The notes: generated by a model from the letters alone, not told the origin. Shown: positions 32,752 to 44,923, counted from the first letter of the stretch. The stretch: DNA of 64,000 bases from Hysterangium stoloniferum (GCA_015178975.1 WHVD01000015.1:620001-684000), one strand, 5' to 3'. Translations and numbers: made by a program.

Positions 32752-33542
32752 TATTAACAAATGATTAAAAGGGTATCCTATATAAACCAAGTGTTGGGAT
32801 GCCAGGGGTGATGCGGCAGTTGGGGATACCAATAACAGGATGCTGGAAGGTTGTCAGAGTGAAAACAAGCTGCAGGGGCCCAAAAAGGTGAGCATCCTAA
32901 CAGTAGACCTACAACTAGAGACAAAGGATTGTCCTAAAAGGAAATACTGGTGATGAGCAGATTTTTGGAGAGGCCTCAGTTCCAGGACTGGGCAAGGAAA
33001 ATGCATATATTTCATAGAAGCCTTGGGTTCTGGAGCAAAGAGGAATATGACTTGGGGCAGTGACTAGAGTTGAAATGGGAGAATATGATAAGAAAGAGTC
33101 CAGTTCTGGGCAGAGTTTGGGCATGAGTCTTAACAGTACTAAAGAGAACAAGGAAAGAGACAAGTGGTTCTAAGAAAAGGTACAGACATAGTTAGATAAT
33201 AAGAGGTAGATTTAAACTATATATAAAGGGAAGTTAACTGAGGGTTCTGATCATCATGGCAGGGTTGCACTGAAGAAGTAATGTATACCAAGTTTGCAAG
33301 TAAGCATATTTTCATAGAGACCTCAGGCTCCAGAAAATGCAGATGCTTCTTGAGTGGACTGGCACAGATTGACAGGAAGTTGCATTAGTAAGAAGTCAAC
33401 TTCCGGGCAGGATCTGGGAACAGGTCTTAACACCATTCACTTTCTACATTTTAACAGGTCCTTGAACATAGACCATGGTGAGTGCTGCACCAAGTCATGA
33501 CAATCTCTTCCAATGTACTTAGAATTCCTGAATGTTTGGCAG
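32752..33542. other. Repeat-like, no gene recognised
   Basis: Short frames only. Two blocks (33000-33030 and 33300-33330) share words around 'catagaagccttgggttctgg' and 'catagagacctcaggctcc', hinting at an old internal duplication. A polypurine-type 'gggaagttaactgaggg' occurs near 33228 but no LTR was identified. Confidence 0.3.
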
Positions 33543-34330
33543 GAGATGAGGCTCATGAGCAGACAATGTGTGGACCAAAGAAGTATACGAGTGCTTTATG
33601 ATATTAGATGAGTTACTCAACAGACGAAAGTGCGATGTGTCACACACAAGTTGTACAACCAAAATAAATCACATCTCTTCGGAACAGGTCCGAGGGAATA
33701 GTATTCAGGTGGGAATGGGGTGCTATACAACTGGTTCCATCTATCAATTCGTCTAATCCCAACCAACTATAATTCCTTCCACTAAGTTTCTGAAAATAGT
33801 TTCCAAGAAAGAATGAGCAGATGCTGCGGCCCGCTTCATTTGTCGATCTGTCTTTTGTGCCAGGTCAAAATCAATCAGACGCCAGTTGTGCTGGTAACCG
33901 TGGTAGGGGCAGACTAGTTTCTCTGAACTGCCAGATGCTTCAAGAATATTACGCCAATGGACATCTATGGCCCGAATCCCTAGCATTCCTAAGTCCTCGT
34001 GAAGGTCATAGACATCCTGCCTGAGCCGAATAAGATGGTTGATACGGTATCAAAATAATTGTACAACGTACTCTATGCCTTCAAGGGTGACACCTACGGG
34101 AAGATGATCACCAAGCTAGTCAAGTACAAGGACAGAAATCAAGTGGTGTTTTCGAACAAATGTGAGATGGGCGGCAGGATTTGGGGTAAAAAATGCGGCG
34201 TGCCTCCTTGTTCGATCCTCGTAATCTTCCCAAGAGTCGACGACTCCCTTTGAAGAATTGTTGGCATGGATTGATACGCCTCTTTTACAGGTCAGCATAA
34301 CGTTCTGGTCGTTTTTCTTGAGTAAACCTT
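33543..34330 (-). pseudogene. Internally deleted inverted copy of the kinase-like gene
   Basis: On the minus strand this repeats 34665-34735 (start of the gene) joined directly to the sequence of 35212-35945. The 476 bp in between, which hold most of the N-lobe, are absent. It keeps DVHWRNILEASG and LIDFDLAQKTD (33986-33753) and the same in-frame TGA as the main copy. Together with the right-hand copy it forms a large inverted repeat. Confidence 0.8.
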
Positions 34331-34593
34331 GATCCCTGACCAATTTTAACTCATAAGGATTCAATGGATAATTATTGGAGTTTATATAAAATAAGGGTCT
34401 ACTAAGGGTCCTAATTTTTTTGGAGAGGGAGGTTATCCCGGTGTTTTGCAAGTGTCTGGCGAAAAAAAATTTCTACAATGACTACGGCGCTTACAGAAAA
34501 GGGAAGTCGGGGAATGCCGGTCATCACAAGGCCACACTGGCAGCCACCAATCAAGACCACTCACCGCCATGCCATCCACCAGTTTAATGGCGA

Positions 34594-35717
34594 GTGTCTA
34601 TTATAAACCGACTTTGCGTATATCTAAGCCGTATGCAGCCACAAAATGCCTTTTCGTCCATAGAAATTGAAGGTTTACTCAAGAAAAACGACCAGAACGT
34701 TATGCTGACCTGTAAAAGAGGCGTATCAATCCCTGCCAACCCTTTGCACGACGAGTCTGGTAGAGTTCGACCTGACGGGTTTTGGGTCCGTCCTCCATCC
34801 AAGTTGCCAGCACCTGGTAATGGAACTCTCCGTGTCATTGTGAAAGATCAACTAGGACAAGGACGTATTGGGACAGTTTATTCTGTAGATATTGTATCTC
34901 CAGAGGAGAGGCCCTATATCCCACCTCTGGTGATCAAAGTATCTGACAGGTATCGTTCCGCAAAGTTGGCCCGCGAAGCTTGGTTTTACGAAGAGATGGA
35001 ACATCTTCAGGGTGTCTCTATCGGACGCTGTTACGGCTTCTTTCAAGTTGAATTGACCGAAGAATGCGAGGTTCCCAATTGGCGTAAAATTTCTGAAGAG
35101 AGCGCGGAAGAAGCTGATGAAGAGGAAAGGTGTTCTTTAAGAGACTCAGTTTGGTCACGAGAATCTGCGAGATATGGTGCTGTAATCAGGGAAGAGAGGG
35201 CTCGGGAACCATCTTCAAAGCGAGTCGTCGACTCTTGGGAAGATTACGAGGATCGAACAAGGAGGCACGCCGCATTTTTTACCCCAAATCCTGCCGCCCA
35301 TCTCACATTTGTTCGAAAACACCACTTGATTTCTGTCCTTGTACTTGAGCAGCTTGGTGATCATCTTCCCGTAGGTGTCACCCTTGAAGGCATAGAGTAC
35401 GTTGTACAATTATTTTGATACCGTATCAACCATCTTATTCGGCTCAGGCAGGATGTCTATGACCTTCACGAGGACTTAGGAATGCTAGGGATTCGGGCCA
35501 TAGATGTCCATTGGCGTAATATTCTTGAAGCATCTGGCACTTCAGAGAAACTAGTCTGCCCCTACCACGGTTACCAGCACAACTGGCGTCTGATTGATTT
35601 TGACCTGGCACAAAAGACAGATCGACCAATGAAGCGGGCCGCAGCATCTGCTCATTCTTTCTTGGAAACTATTTTCAGAAACTTAGTCGAAGGAGTTATA
35701 GTTGGTTGGGATTAGAC
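34594..35717 (+). pseudogene. Protein-kinase-like gene (fungal, degenerate), one in-frame stop
   Basis: A 274-codon frame ends in TGA at 35416-35418 and continues in the same frame to the TAG at 35715-35717, giving about 374 codons in total. N-lobe features: DQLGQGRIGTVYSVDI (glycine-rich loop), PPLVIKVSDR (the beta-3 Lys), then KLAREAWFYEEME (alpha-C Glu). C-lobe features: LHEDLGMLGIRAIDVHWRNIL in place of the catalytic HRD loop, and LIDFDLA in place of DFG. This degenerate set is like the many kinase-like proteins expanded in mushroom-forming fungi; activity is doubtful even without the stop. The stop replaces what looks like a Trp codon (TGG to TGA). The start codon is a choice: an ATG at 34633 is also possible. 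Confidence 0.65.
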
Positions 35718-35945
35718 GAATTGATAGATGGAACCAGTTGTATAGCACCCCCATTCCCACCTGAATACTATTCCCTCGGACCTGTTCTGAAGAAATGTGA
35801 TTTATTTTGGTTGTACTTCAATGACTACTACAACTTATGTGTGACACATCGCACTTTCGTCTGTTGAGTAACTCATCTAATATCATAAAGCACTCATATA
35901 CTTCTTTGGTCCACACATTGTCTGCTCATGAGCCTCATCTCCAAC

Positions 35946-36093
35946 ACAAAGTAAACTCCAACCCAAAGGTCAGTAGTAACTCCCCTGTGACCTGTTTAAG
36001 GCTGGTAGCCAACATTGTGTGTGGGCCAACTAGATATTAAGTAATGCTTATCCCTCTTAATGCCTAAACAAGGATATGACCTGTGAGGGGCAA
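35946..36093. other. Spacer
   Basis: No feature apart from ending in GGCAA, the left target duplication of the next LTR. Confidence 0.4.
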
Positions 36094-36558
36094 TGTCAGG
36101 AATCGAATTTTACTCAATAAAGTCGAATAAACAATCGAAGAATATTCAACAATATCGAATAAAGATGCCTCATTCGACGAAGTATTAATTTGTCTTGTTG
36201 ATAAAGTAATTAAGTCAAAGAAGGACTCAGAAAAGTTCGACGATTATGTAATACAGTAATAATATAATATAATACAGGTTTTCTGACTGACTTCCTTCGT
36301 TCCTATCATTGCCCTTATATACTATATATCATTTACCTATGATGATAATATGATATCAAAGTGAAATCATCAATGACATCAACCTGAGACAAGTTGAAGA
36401 TATGATTGTTGAAGATATTGTCAAAGAATAGTCGAATTGGAGGTCGAATTGGAAGTCAAGTCGGAAATCGAGTCGGAAATCGAGTTGGAAAGTCGAAGCA
36501 ATGTCGAAGAAATATAATATTGAATACTATTGAAATTTGAGCTTGTACATTCATGACA
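36094..36558 (-). repeat. Solo LTR family A with target duplication GGCAA
   Basis: This 465-bp LTR starts TGTCAGGAATCG and ends CATTCATGACA. GGCAA occurs at 36089-36093 and 36559-36563. It aligns with 1-408 and, more distantly, with 39306-39735. Confidence 0.95.
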
Positions 36559-37024
36559 GGCAAGCCCCACCCATGCTACCACCCCACAACTCTACTCAGT
36601 CACTTCGTGACCTGGTGGATCAACAATATTGTCTTTAAACACTACATCAACAGTCATATTTGTCTTGGAATAATATTTTTAAATACTTGATCACATACCT
36701 TCTGTGACCATGTCATATTGAGGGCTTCTGTACATTCCAGCTTCCCATTTATTCTCATTCAGAAACTTATTTTAAAGTGATTAAAGTTTACATTATTCAG
36801 AATTATATACATTATATACTTTTGTAAATCCACTGAACCTAAAAAACATAAGTCAGTCTCCTTTTGGAACCTTGCTGAATACTCACTCATGGATCAATAA
36901 TAACATCCTTACTATTTGCAGTCATATCAGTGTCATGGAGTAGGATTTTCACTCTTCCCCAATTTGTCCTTTGTGAAACACCAACATAAAACTGTCCATG
37001 TGAGAATACAGGACTATGCAGTTC

Positions 37025-37753
37025 TGTTAAGAACTGAAAACTGACTAATGTCGGTGGCTGACAGGGACCGATCGGAAGGACTTGGCTTCAGCTTATGTAT
37101 GTGCTGCGCCCTCGCAAATATCCGTAGGGTGTCCTTAGATTTCGGGCGGGCGAAGACTAATCCTAGAGAGCCCCTTTCGGTGAGATACCGATCGGAACCG
37201 AAGGACAAGTCGAGCGTCGGGCCAAGGGGTCGGGGCCGGGAGTGGGCGAGCGCACACGAAGGCGGATGGGGGGATTCTTAGTATGAGACTGTTACGGACG
37301 TATGAGGGTATTCTGAGTCGATATTCTGATTGCCTAGTAATTACAACTACAGCGGGTTCATATACAAGTAACAGGTGTCTAGAAAATACTAATGGGGAGA
37401 AGGGCGGAAAATGGCATTAACAATAAGCTTGACTAGGAACGGGAAGTTTATGATTAGTTCGGAGGCCGATGATAACCGAGAGCGGGATTACAATAAAAGG
37501 AAATAGTTTAAGGACTACAAATATAGATAGACATATGTGAAACATAAGATTGAAACGGATCGACATAATAAAAGGGACGTATCAAAAGTTTGACCAGACA
37601 ATACGGTTTATTTTGACGTGGGCGTAAATGGAGTTTGATCTTCGCGAAAATATATGTCAGCTTCGGGGCTGATGGTTTCTGAGATGGTGACTTGAAACGT
37701 TGATAAATGGCGATAAACCTCGGGACCGGTAGGGTTGCGACACGGTCGTAACA
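37025..37753 (-). repeat. Solo LTR family B with target duplication AGTTC
   Basis: A 729-bp LTR, starting TGTTAAGAACTG and ending GGTCGTAACA. AGTTC flanks it at 37020-37024 and 37754-37758. It is inserted in the Helitron helicase relic, directly after the INKSQGQS region. Confidence 0.95.
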
Positions 37754-38400
37754 AGTTCCAATCCAACTAATTTTAAAGATTGACCCTGTGACTTATTGAT
37801 AGTCATAGAAAATGCTAGCTGACTGGAAACTGCCAACAATGCAGTTCAAATGGCACTTGTTTTGTAGTTGGAATAATTGTTATTCGAGAGATGAATGCCA
37901 GCTCTCCTGCTGAAGGTCCTGTAATGATCTTTACTTGAAGTACTCTGTGAGTCATTTGTAATAACCCCAGTTTTGTTCCATTATATGTAGAGTCCTTGTC
38001 CTGGATACAAATTTCAAAGAAGCATCAATGGCACTCCAGGTTTCAAATGCAATTTACTTGGTGACAATCTTCCAAAGTTGATTGAGTTTAAGTACTCAGA
38101 AGGATATAATGTCTCATTGGCTCCATCTTTGACACTGTCTGCACTGTAGTAGGTTTGCCCAATCCCTGGAACTTTTTCAAATAGCATGTCATTGATTTGA
38201 CCTACATTCTGAATTTTGAGGACAGAGAATGGCCCACTCCATAAAAAACTGATCTGTAAGAACCTCAGGATTATGTATGTTTGGATAAATAGTTGAGACT
38301 AAACTATCCACTGTTGGTCCACATAGCATGTGTTTAGGGACTTTGAACATATGATCCAGAGGCATGTCCCTCCCATGTCTAATCTCCAAAAGCCACTGAG

Positions 38401-39121
38401 TGTTAAGAACTGAAAATGGACTAATGTCGGTGGCCGACGGGGACCGATCGGAAGGACTTGGCTTCAGCTTATGTGCTGCGCCCTCACAATTATCCGTTGG
38501 TTGTCCTTAAATTTCAGACAGGCGAAGACTAAGTCCTAAGAAGAACCTTTCGGCGAAATACCAATCGGAACCGAAGGACAAGTCAAGTGTCGGGCCAAGG
38601 GGTCGGGGCCGAGAGTGGGCGAGCGCACGCGAAGGCGAATGGGGGATTCTTAGTATGAGACTGCTACAGACGTATGAGGGTATTCTGAGTCGATATTCTG
38701 ATTGCCTAGTAACTACAACTACAGCGGGTTCATATACAAGTAACAGGCGTCTAGAAAATACTAATGGGGAGAAGGGCGGAAAACGGTATTAGCATTAAGC
38801 TTGACTAGGAACGGGAAGTTTATGATTAGTTTGGAGGCCTATGATAACCGAGAATGGAAATTACAATAAAAGGAAATAGTTCGAGGACTACAAATATAGA
38901 TAGACATATGTGAAACATAGAGTGGAACGGATCAACATAATGAAAGGGACGTATCAAAGCATAACCAGACAGAAAGGCGTAGTCGGGTTTGATGGACCAG
39001 AGAGCATACGTCAGCATCGGGGGACCGACGGCTTCCGAGATCTTGTCTTGTCGAAGACGTATAACTACGATATTCCATCGGGGACCATCGGCGTGCAAAG
39101 GGTTGCGACACAGTCGTAACA
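38401..39121 (-). repeat. Solo LTR family B with target duplication CTGAG
   Basis: A 721-bp LTR flanked by CTGAG at 38396-38400 and 39122-39126. It is a second independent insertion into the same helicase relic, 643 bp from the first. Confidence 0.95.
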
Positions 39122-39305
39122 CTGAGAAAAAACAGCACTCTTTTGATCAATAGGATCTACATGCATATTCTCAGTCCAAAACAGAATCTTGACATTGTTC
39201 CAAAGGTGAGACCATGAGATACATACATACATGCACCAATTATATTGTCTTTTTGAATCTTTTTAGGAATGACAGGCAATGTCTGTTAAAAGTCACCACC
39301 CCATG

Positions 39306-39735
39306 TGTCACAAATCAATTATTCTTCAATAAATCGAATAATATTCTATTGATCGAACTCGAAAGCCTTGTTTGATGAAGTATATATTCACCCTGTCGAT
39401 GAAGTAAGAGGCTATTACCAGTCACAAGAACTCACGGAAGTATTTGTCGAAGAAGTTACAACAAGTTAGATTATTAATATGACTAATTTACAGATATTTC
39501 AACTGACTTCCCTCGCTTCTTTTGTGGCCCTTTTATGCTTTTCTTAATATTGTTATGACTATATTATGATCTAATAATGAAATCATTTGTGACGTCAAAA
39601 TGAGACATGTCAAAAGGGATTCGATGTTGTCAAATAATGTTTGGGTTTGTCAAGTTGAATTTGATGAGTTGAAGAGTTGTTGAATATTACCTTTGAATAT
39701 TTGTGACAATGTTGTGACTTGTGATGGTTGTGATA
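39306..39735 (-). repeat. LTR family A, 3' LTR of element 4
   Basis: On the minus strand it begins TATCACAACC (probably a mutated TGTCACAACC) right after the polypurine tract at 39748-39736 and ends near TGACA at 39306. Because element 4 has gag-pol on the minus strand, this is its 3' LTR. Confidence 0.7.
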
Positions 39736-39748
39736 GTATCCTCCCTTT
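39736..39748 (-). other. Polypurine tract of element 4
   Basis: The minus strand reads AAAGGGAGGATAC, one base different from the tract at 51457-51469 of family D. It abuts the LTR start. Confidence 0.75.
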
Positions 39749-39812
39749 GTGACTGAGCCTGTGAGGTTGGAGTTTAAAAAGTTTTAATCATCTATTTTCA
39801 TCTTCAATCAAT

Positions 39813-40480
39813 CAATGTCTGACATAGGTGATAATTTCGAGTCAGAATCCAAATTCTTGGGTTTCGAGGATAGAGATATAGTAGTTGATGTGGTGGGATT
39901 TCTTAAAATTAGTTAATTAGTTATTTTTTTTAGAAGAAATTCCCAAAAAGTGTTTAGTAGATTGTGAAGAACCATTCGATAAGGCAAATCGCAAAGGAAT
40001 CAGGATGCAATGGGAATTTGAAGCAAAATTGGAAAATTTGTAAGTTTTTGATTTGTTGAATTTCTTTCGATTTTTGATAATTTGTTTTTTAGTTGCACGA
40101 TGTGTTTTAATACAAATTTTGTGTGCAAGAAAACAAATGCATCGTCGAATTGTGATTGCTGCAATTGATTGCATCAGGCTTGTTATTGGACCATAAATAG
40201 GCCACCCAGAAAACTGCATCAAAATTGTAACAAGAGTCGAAACATAATTGAAGAATCAGATGATGAGGTCAAAAATGGTAGTCCTGGAATTCGTAAACTT
40301 GGGCAAAGGAAGAATATCCATTGCAATGTCATGTTGAGATTGTCAAACTTTTCAAGATGGTCGAGAAGGTTGGAGAATTGATTGGATAACCACTTGGAAA
40401 AAGAAATAAAATTGATGCACAAAAAAGTGTCAGAAATGGAAAAAACAATGGAGGATTTAATTGGTGAGGTTAAAGCATTC
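39813..40480 (+). pseudogene. Antisense accessory gene of element 4: acidic start, six-Cys cluster, coiled coil
   Basis: It starts MSDIGDNFESE with an acidic first exon. One intron ends with TTTTTTTTAG near 39929, a second one (GTAAGT...TTTTTTAG, 40039-40092) precedes the Cys cluster. The cluster at 40094-40183 reads C-T-M-C-x6-C, eight residues, then C-D-C-C-x6-C, that is twice C-x2-C-x6-C; a TGA lies inside the second half. Acidic residues and a coiled coil (LEKEIKLMHKKVSEMEKTM) follow to the end at about 40480, where it abuts the truncated integrase. It runs opposite to gag-pol of its element. The spacing of the six cysteines is the same as in fungal Zn2Cys6 clusters. The fold and function are not established. 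Confidence 0.5.
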
Positions 40481-40482
40481 AG

Positions 40483-42399
40483 TTGTTTTGGAAGGTGCAT
40501 TGTTATAAGTGAATTTGGCTAAAGGGAGTAATTCGGCCCAATTGTCTTGTTGATAATTGGAATATATTCGTAAATATTGTTCAAGAGTTTGATTGACTCG
40601 TTCGGTTTGTCCATTGCCTTCAGGATGGTATCCTGAAGTGAAATGTAATTTCATGTCGAGTGCTGTTCTGAGAGATTGAAAGAAATGTGACACAAATTCA
40701 GACCCTCAATCGGAAGTTACATGACTTAGAACTCCATGTTTTGAAAAGACATGCAATACGAAAAGTCGAGAGTTTGATCATAGTGTATAAGGAATGAATA
40801 TTGCTTGTTTTGAAAGTTGATCGATGATTACAAGTATTGAGTCATAACCATTTGAGGTTGGTAATTGTTCAATAAAATCCATCAAGATCGAATGCCATGG
40901 TCAAAGAGGGATCGGAAGCTGCTTAAGTAATCCAATGGGTTAATGTTGTGGAGTTTTCAATTTTGTACATGTTACACATGATCAAATAAAATCTTGAATA
41001 TCTTGTCGGAGTTGTGGGCAAAAGAAATCTCAATATATTGTTCAATACATACATTTTCATTTGACTGAAATGACCTGCAGCAATATGATTGTGTCTTGAT
41101 TGAAGAATTTGAAGTCAAATATTTTGATAGTTGGGAATGTAAATTCTGTTTTGGAAACATAAAAAGTCTTGTTCGTTCTGTTGCCAATTTTCTTTGGTAC
41201 TGTCAGAAATTTGTTGAATTTTGTCAAGAGTAAATTGATCTTCTTTTTGAGCTTTGAATATATGTATCTTTCAATAGTTGATCCGTATCCATAATAAGAG
41301 TAGCTTTTCTGGCTATTGGAAGATAATATGTTGCACACAAGGAAACTTGGATTTGTTCATTTGTAAATACTGGTCGAAGATTAGTTGGATTCTTTTTCAA
41401 ATAGTCAGGTTCATTCAGATAAACGTCATTTCTTCCTGAAAGAACATCTGTTTTCAAATTTAGTTTTCCCGGTCAAAATCAAATAATTAAATTAAAAGTT
41501 GATAAATTTCTGCCCATCGAGCTTGTCGTCGAGACAAAATTCGAGTTGTCACAAAATATTTGAGATTCTTGTGATCCGTTAAAACTTCAATTGGTTCTTT
41601 TGTTCCTTCAAAATAATGTTGCCAAATTTTGAAAGATTCAAATATTGCCAATGATTCTTTGTTGTAAGTGTTGTAATTGATTTCAGAGGTCAAAAGGGTT
41701 CTTGAATGATAAGCAACTGGATGAATTTCGTTATCAGGAGTCTGCATAGAAAATATTGAAGCTATGGCATGATCAGAAGTGTCAGTTTTGAGTATAGGTT
41801 TATAATCTGGATTCCAATGAATTAAAATTGGAGCTGTAGTAAATTCTTTTTTCAAATAGTTAAATGCATGTCGACATTTTTCGTTGAAATGCCATTGAAC
41901 CTTTTTTCGAGTAAGTTGAGTCAACAGTAAAATGATTTTAGAATAACTTGGAATAAATCATCAATAGAAATTTGCAAATCCTAAAAATGATTGAATGTCA
42001 TGGACTTTCTGTGGTTCAGGCCAATCTTGAATAACTTTGATTTTTTCTTCGTCCATATATATGCCTTGAGGAGAAATAACATATCCTAAAAATTTGACAC
42101 TGGTTTTGTGAAATTCACATTTTTCATGTTTTGCAAATAATCCATTTTGTCGAAGCCATCGAAGAACTTCTTGAACATGTTGTTTGAGATTGTCAGAGAA
42201 TATTAATATGTCTCGAGATACAGTAGATAATTACCCAAATATCAAGTAAATCTGAAAATATTTCATTCATTAATTGTTGGAAAGTTGCTGGAGCATTGCA
42301 TAGTCCAAAAGGCATGACCAAATATTTCAAACATCCATATCAAGTCTGAAAGGCTGTTTTCCATTCATCACCTGGAGCAATCCTAACTAGATTACATAT
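40483..42399 (-). pseudogene. pol: Ty3/gypsy pol of element 4: RT end, RNase H, integrase part
   Basis: On the minus strand: RT from 42399 ([19 protein letters not shown]), with the YLDD region destroyed near 42230; RNase H at 41924-41487 (EINYNTYNKESLAIFESFKIW); integrase ending at about 40483 within SGYHPEGNGQTERVNQTLEQ and LAKFTYNNAPSKTT. The integrase C-terminus and any chromodomain are missing. Multiple frameshifts. Confidence 0.75.
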
Positions 42400-42780
42400 A
42401 TAGGGTGGAGTTTGGAGTCTGGTGGAGTCCGATGACTGGTACATGAGACACATGACAGACTGTTTGACCATATTGAGAGCAGGGTTCTATGCTCTGTTAG
42501 AGGGGTTCCAGGAGTCTGTTTGGAGTCTGGTGACTGGTCCGTGAGCTACAGAGAGTTGGGTGTATATAGGGTGGAGTCCAGGTCCTGGTGGGTTGTCTGG
42601 TAGTGGGTATAGAGAGTTGGGTACAGATAGGGTGGGTGCATACAGAGAGTCGGGCATAAACAAGTTGATGTGCAGGCTCCAGTGGGAACTCTGGTTGTAA
42701 CTATACAATATAGAGGGTCAGGAGCATGTAGGACGGGGTCTGGGGGCCCAGAGGCTGGCGGGCTTTCCGGTTCCTGACAC
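42400..42780 (-). repeat. LTR family D-related fragment replacing part of RT
   Basis: Words such as 'gagtctggtgactggt' and 'gagagttgggt' are shared with LTR-D copies and with 47977-48175. The pol reading frame stops at 42781 and resumes at 42399 with about 75 codons of RT missing, so the fragment came with a deletion. There is no target duplication. Confidence 0.6.
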
Positions 42781-43761
42781 TTGTAGCACTTGAAGTTCTG
42801 TCTTAAATAACAAATAGATTGGTCCCATCAGTGGAATCGTTCCTTCTTCTAATGGGATAGTGTGATCATAACTTTGATGTTGAGGTAAAGCTTCAGCTTC
42901 TTTTTTGTCGAAAATGTCCAAGAAATTGGAATATTTGGTCGGAACATTTGATATGTCGAATGAAGTCAAAGTCATAGTTTTTGCACCAGAGGCCTTACAA
43001 GTCTTAAAAGATTCATCACGAATAAAGACCACAAGGTTTGAGAATCTTTTGCTTTTGCAGCTCATAAGAATGTCTTCTGATTGACTATATTGATATTCGG
43101 ATTGATAGTCTCAGATTTCAATTCTTCACGGATTTTCTCAGATGTAGATGAATGACTTGCCAAGGTCAAAGCATGCTTCTCTTCTGATAATGTTTCAATT
43201 GACAATTGAATCAGATTTGGATTTGTCGAAGGTGTCAAAGTAGGTTTGAATGATATACAGCCAGATCACCAGTCAATCACAGGATTGTATTGCTTCAGCC
43301 AGTTGAGTCCTAATACCACTTGACAAGATGAGTCGAGATTGGTTAAAAAGAATTGTAATTCTTGAGTTTACCCAGATGGAAAGTGAACTTGTAATGTAGT
43401 TGTATACATAATTTGTCCTGATGTCGGAATTGACCCATCAATTAATTTCAATGATAATGAATTTTTCAATTGATTGAAAGGTAGATTGTTTTGTCACGCA
43501 AATGTTTTGTCCATAATAAAAATGTGACTACATCCTGAATCAATTAATGCTTTTATTTTTAGAAGTTTCTTCGATTTAAGTTCAATAATTAAAGAATCAA
43601 AAATTGTTACCGCTTGTAATATTACACAGGAATCTTTTTCAACATGATCGAGTTTTCTTTGATACTCTTCACACATATGAAGAGTATTCCTTTTCAATTT
43701 TCCAATTTAACATTTGATATTTGATTCGACTGATCGGATTGAGTTGTCGAATCTTGAACTT
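42781..43761 (-). pseudogene. pol: Ty3/gypsy protease and RT start of element 4
   Basis: The protease at about 43697-43494 contains IKALIDSGCSHIFIMDKTF (DSG active site). The protease-RT linker and the RT start (PTKYSNFLDIFDKKEAEALPQHQ and IPLEEGTIPLMGPIY) are at about 42950-42785. It is frame-broken. LTR-B separates it from the gag zinc knuckle. Confidence 0.75.
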
Positions 43762-44633
43762 TGTTACGACTGTGTCGTAACCCATGTCGCAACCCGACAG
43801 TCCCCGAGAATACTACAGTCTATCGATGTTCCAAGTTATTGATCAAGTCATCATTTCGGCAACCTTCGGAATACCGACACTGATGTATACCTTCATGGTG
43901 ATCAAACCTCGTTTACGCCCCTGTCAAAATATACTCGTACCATCTGGTTATGCTTTGATACGTCCCCTTTCATTATGATGATCTGTTTTACTCTATGTTT
44001 CACATATGCCCATATATACTTGTAGTCCGTGGACTATTCCCTTTTCTCGTAATCCCGCTCTCGGCTAAATCTTGGCTTCCGATCTTATCATAACTTTCCG
44101 GTTTCTAGTCAAGTCTATTCATCAAATAGTGTTTCCACTCTTCCCTTAGTTAGTAGTTTCTAGATGCCGACAACTCTATATAAACCTGCTGTAAATGTAG
44201 TTATTAGACAATCAGAATATCGACTTAGATCAACTTAGATCAACTTAGATACCCCTCTAATTTCCGACTCCATTATCTATTCACGACCACCACATTCCGA
44301 CTCCATCCGATTTACAATTCAACCTACATTTACGACTTCAACCTCTAATCTCCGACTCTCAGTCTCTGACTCTCAGTCTCCGACTCTCTCAGTCTCCAAC
44401 TCTCTCAGTCTCCAACTCTTGGTCTCCAACCCCTCAGCCCAACCCTTGACTTATCCTTCGGTTTCCGATCAGTAGTTTACCGAGAGGTTTACTTGACAGG
44501 ACTAGTTTCCGCCCGCCCGAAATTTAAGGACACCCGATGGTAACTTGCGAGGGCGCAGCACATAAGCTGAAGCCAAGTCCTTCCAATCAGTCCCCGTCGG
44601 TCCACCGACATCCGTCAGTTTCTGCTCTTAACA
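43762..44633 (+). repeat. Solo LTR family B (long subfamily) with target duplication AACTT
   Basis: It spans 872 bp, starting TGTTACGACTG and ending GCTCTTAACA, with AACTT at 43757-43761 and 44634-44638. It is longer than the other B copies because of extra C/T-rich repeats near 44290-44450 ('cgactctcagtctc'). Confidence 0.95.
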
Positions 44634-44923
44634 AACTTCAACAATTCGTGCTTTTGCAATTTGACGAGTTTTTCTTTTCAGGCAATCCCTCACTGAATGG
44701 CCTTTTTCTCCACATAATATACATAATCCTTCTTTAAATCTTCTCTCTCGTTCAGTGGGAAGTAATTGTCTGTCAGATCCTAAAATTGTCGAAGATGGTT
44801 TCACTTGAGTCAAAGGCCTAAATGGTCTTGAAGTCAAAGGTGTCGGTTTTGAAGTCAAAGGTGTTTGTGATGTCAAAGGATAAGTCGAAGGTGTCATCAA
44901 TTGTCTGACTGAAGTCTTAGACT
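44634..44923 (-). pseudogene. gag: Gag C-terminus with CCHC zinc knuckle (element 4)
   Basis: The minus strand reads CILCGEKGHSVRDC, an intact C-x2-C-x4-H-x4-C knuckle, within a basic 90-codon frame (44900-44628). Capsid sequences upstream are not visible; LTR-B at 44924 interrupts. Confidence 0.75.

Larger units (their letters stand above)
36559..39305 (-). pseudogene. Helitron-type PIF1 helicase relic interrupted by two LTR-B insertions
   Basis: On the minus strand the order is: WGGDF*QTLPVIPKKIQKDN at about 39303-39245 (the GGDFRQ motif with Arg lost to a stop), then YPNIHNPEVLTDQFFMEWA and ILCPQNSE at about 38290-38200, then LAFSMTINKSQGQSLK at about 37800-37760, and last a FYVGVSQRTNWGRVKILLH-like end at about 37010-36930. 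These follow the order of motifs in the helicase domain of fungal Helitrons and PIF1 proteins. Stops are frequent. LTR-B copies at 37025-37753 and 38401-39121 split it. The N-terminal part and the Rep domain are absent; LTR-A starts where the relic ends. Confidence 0.7.
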
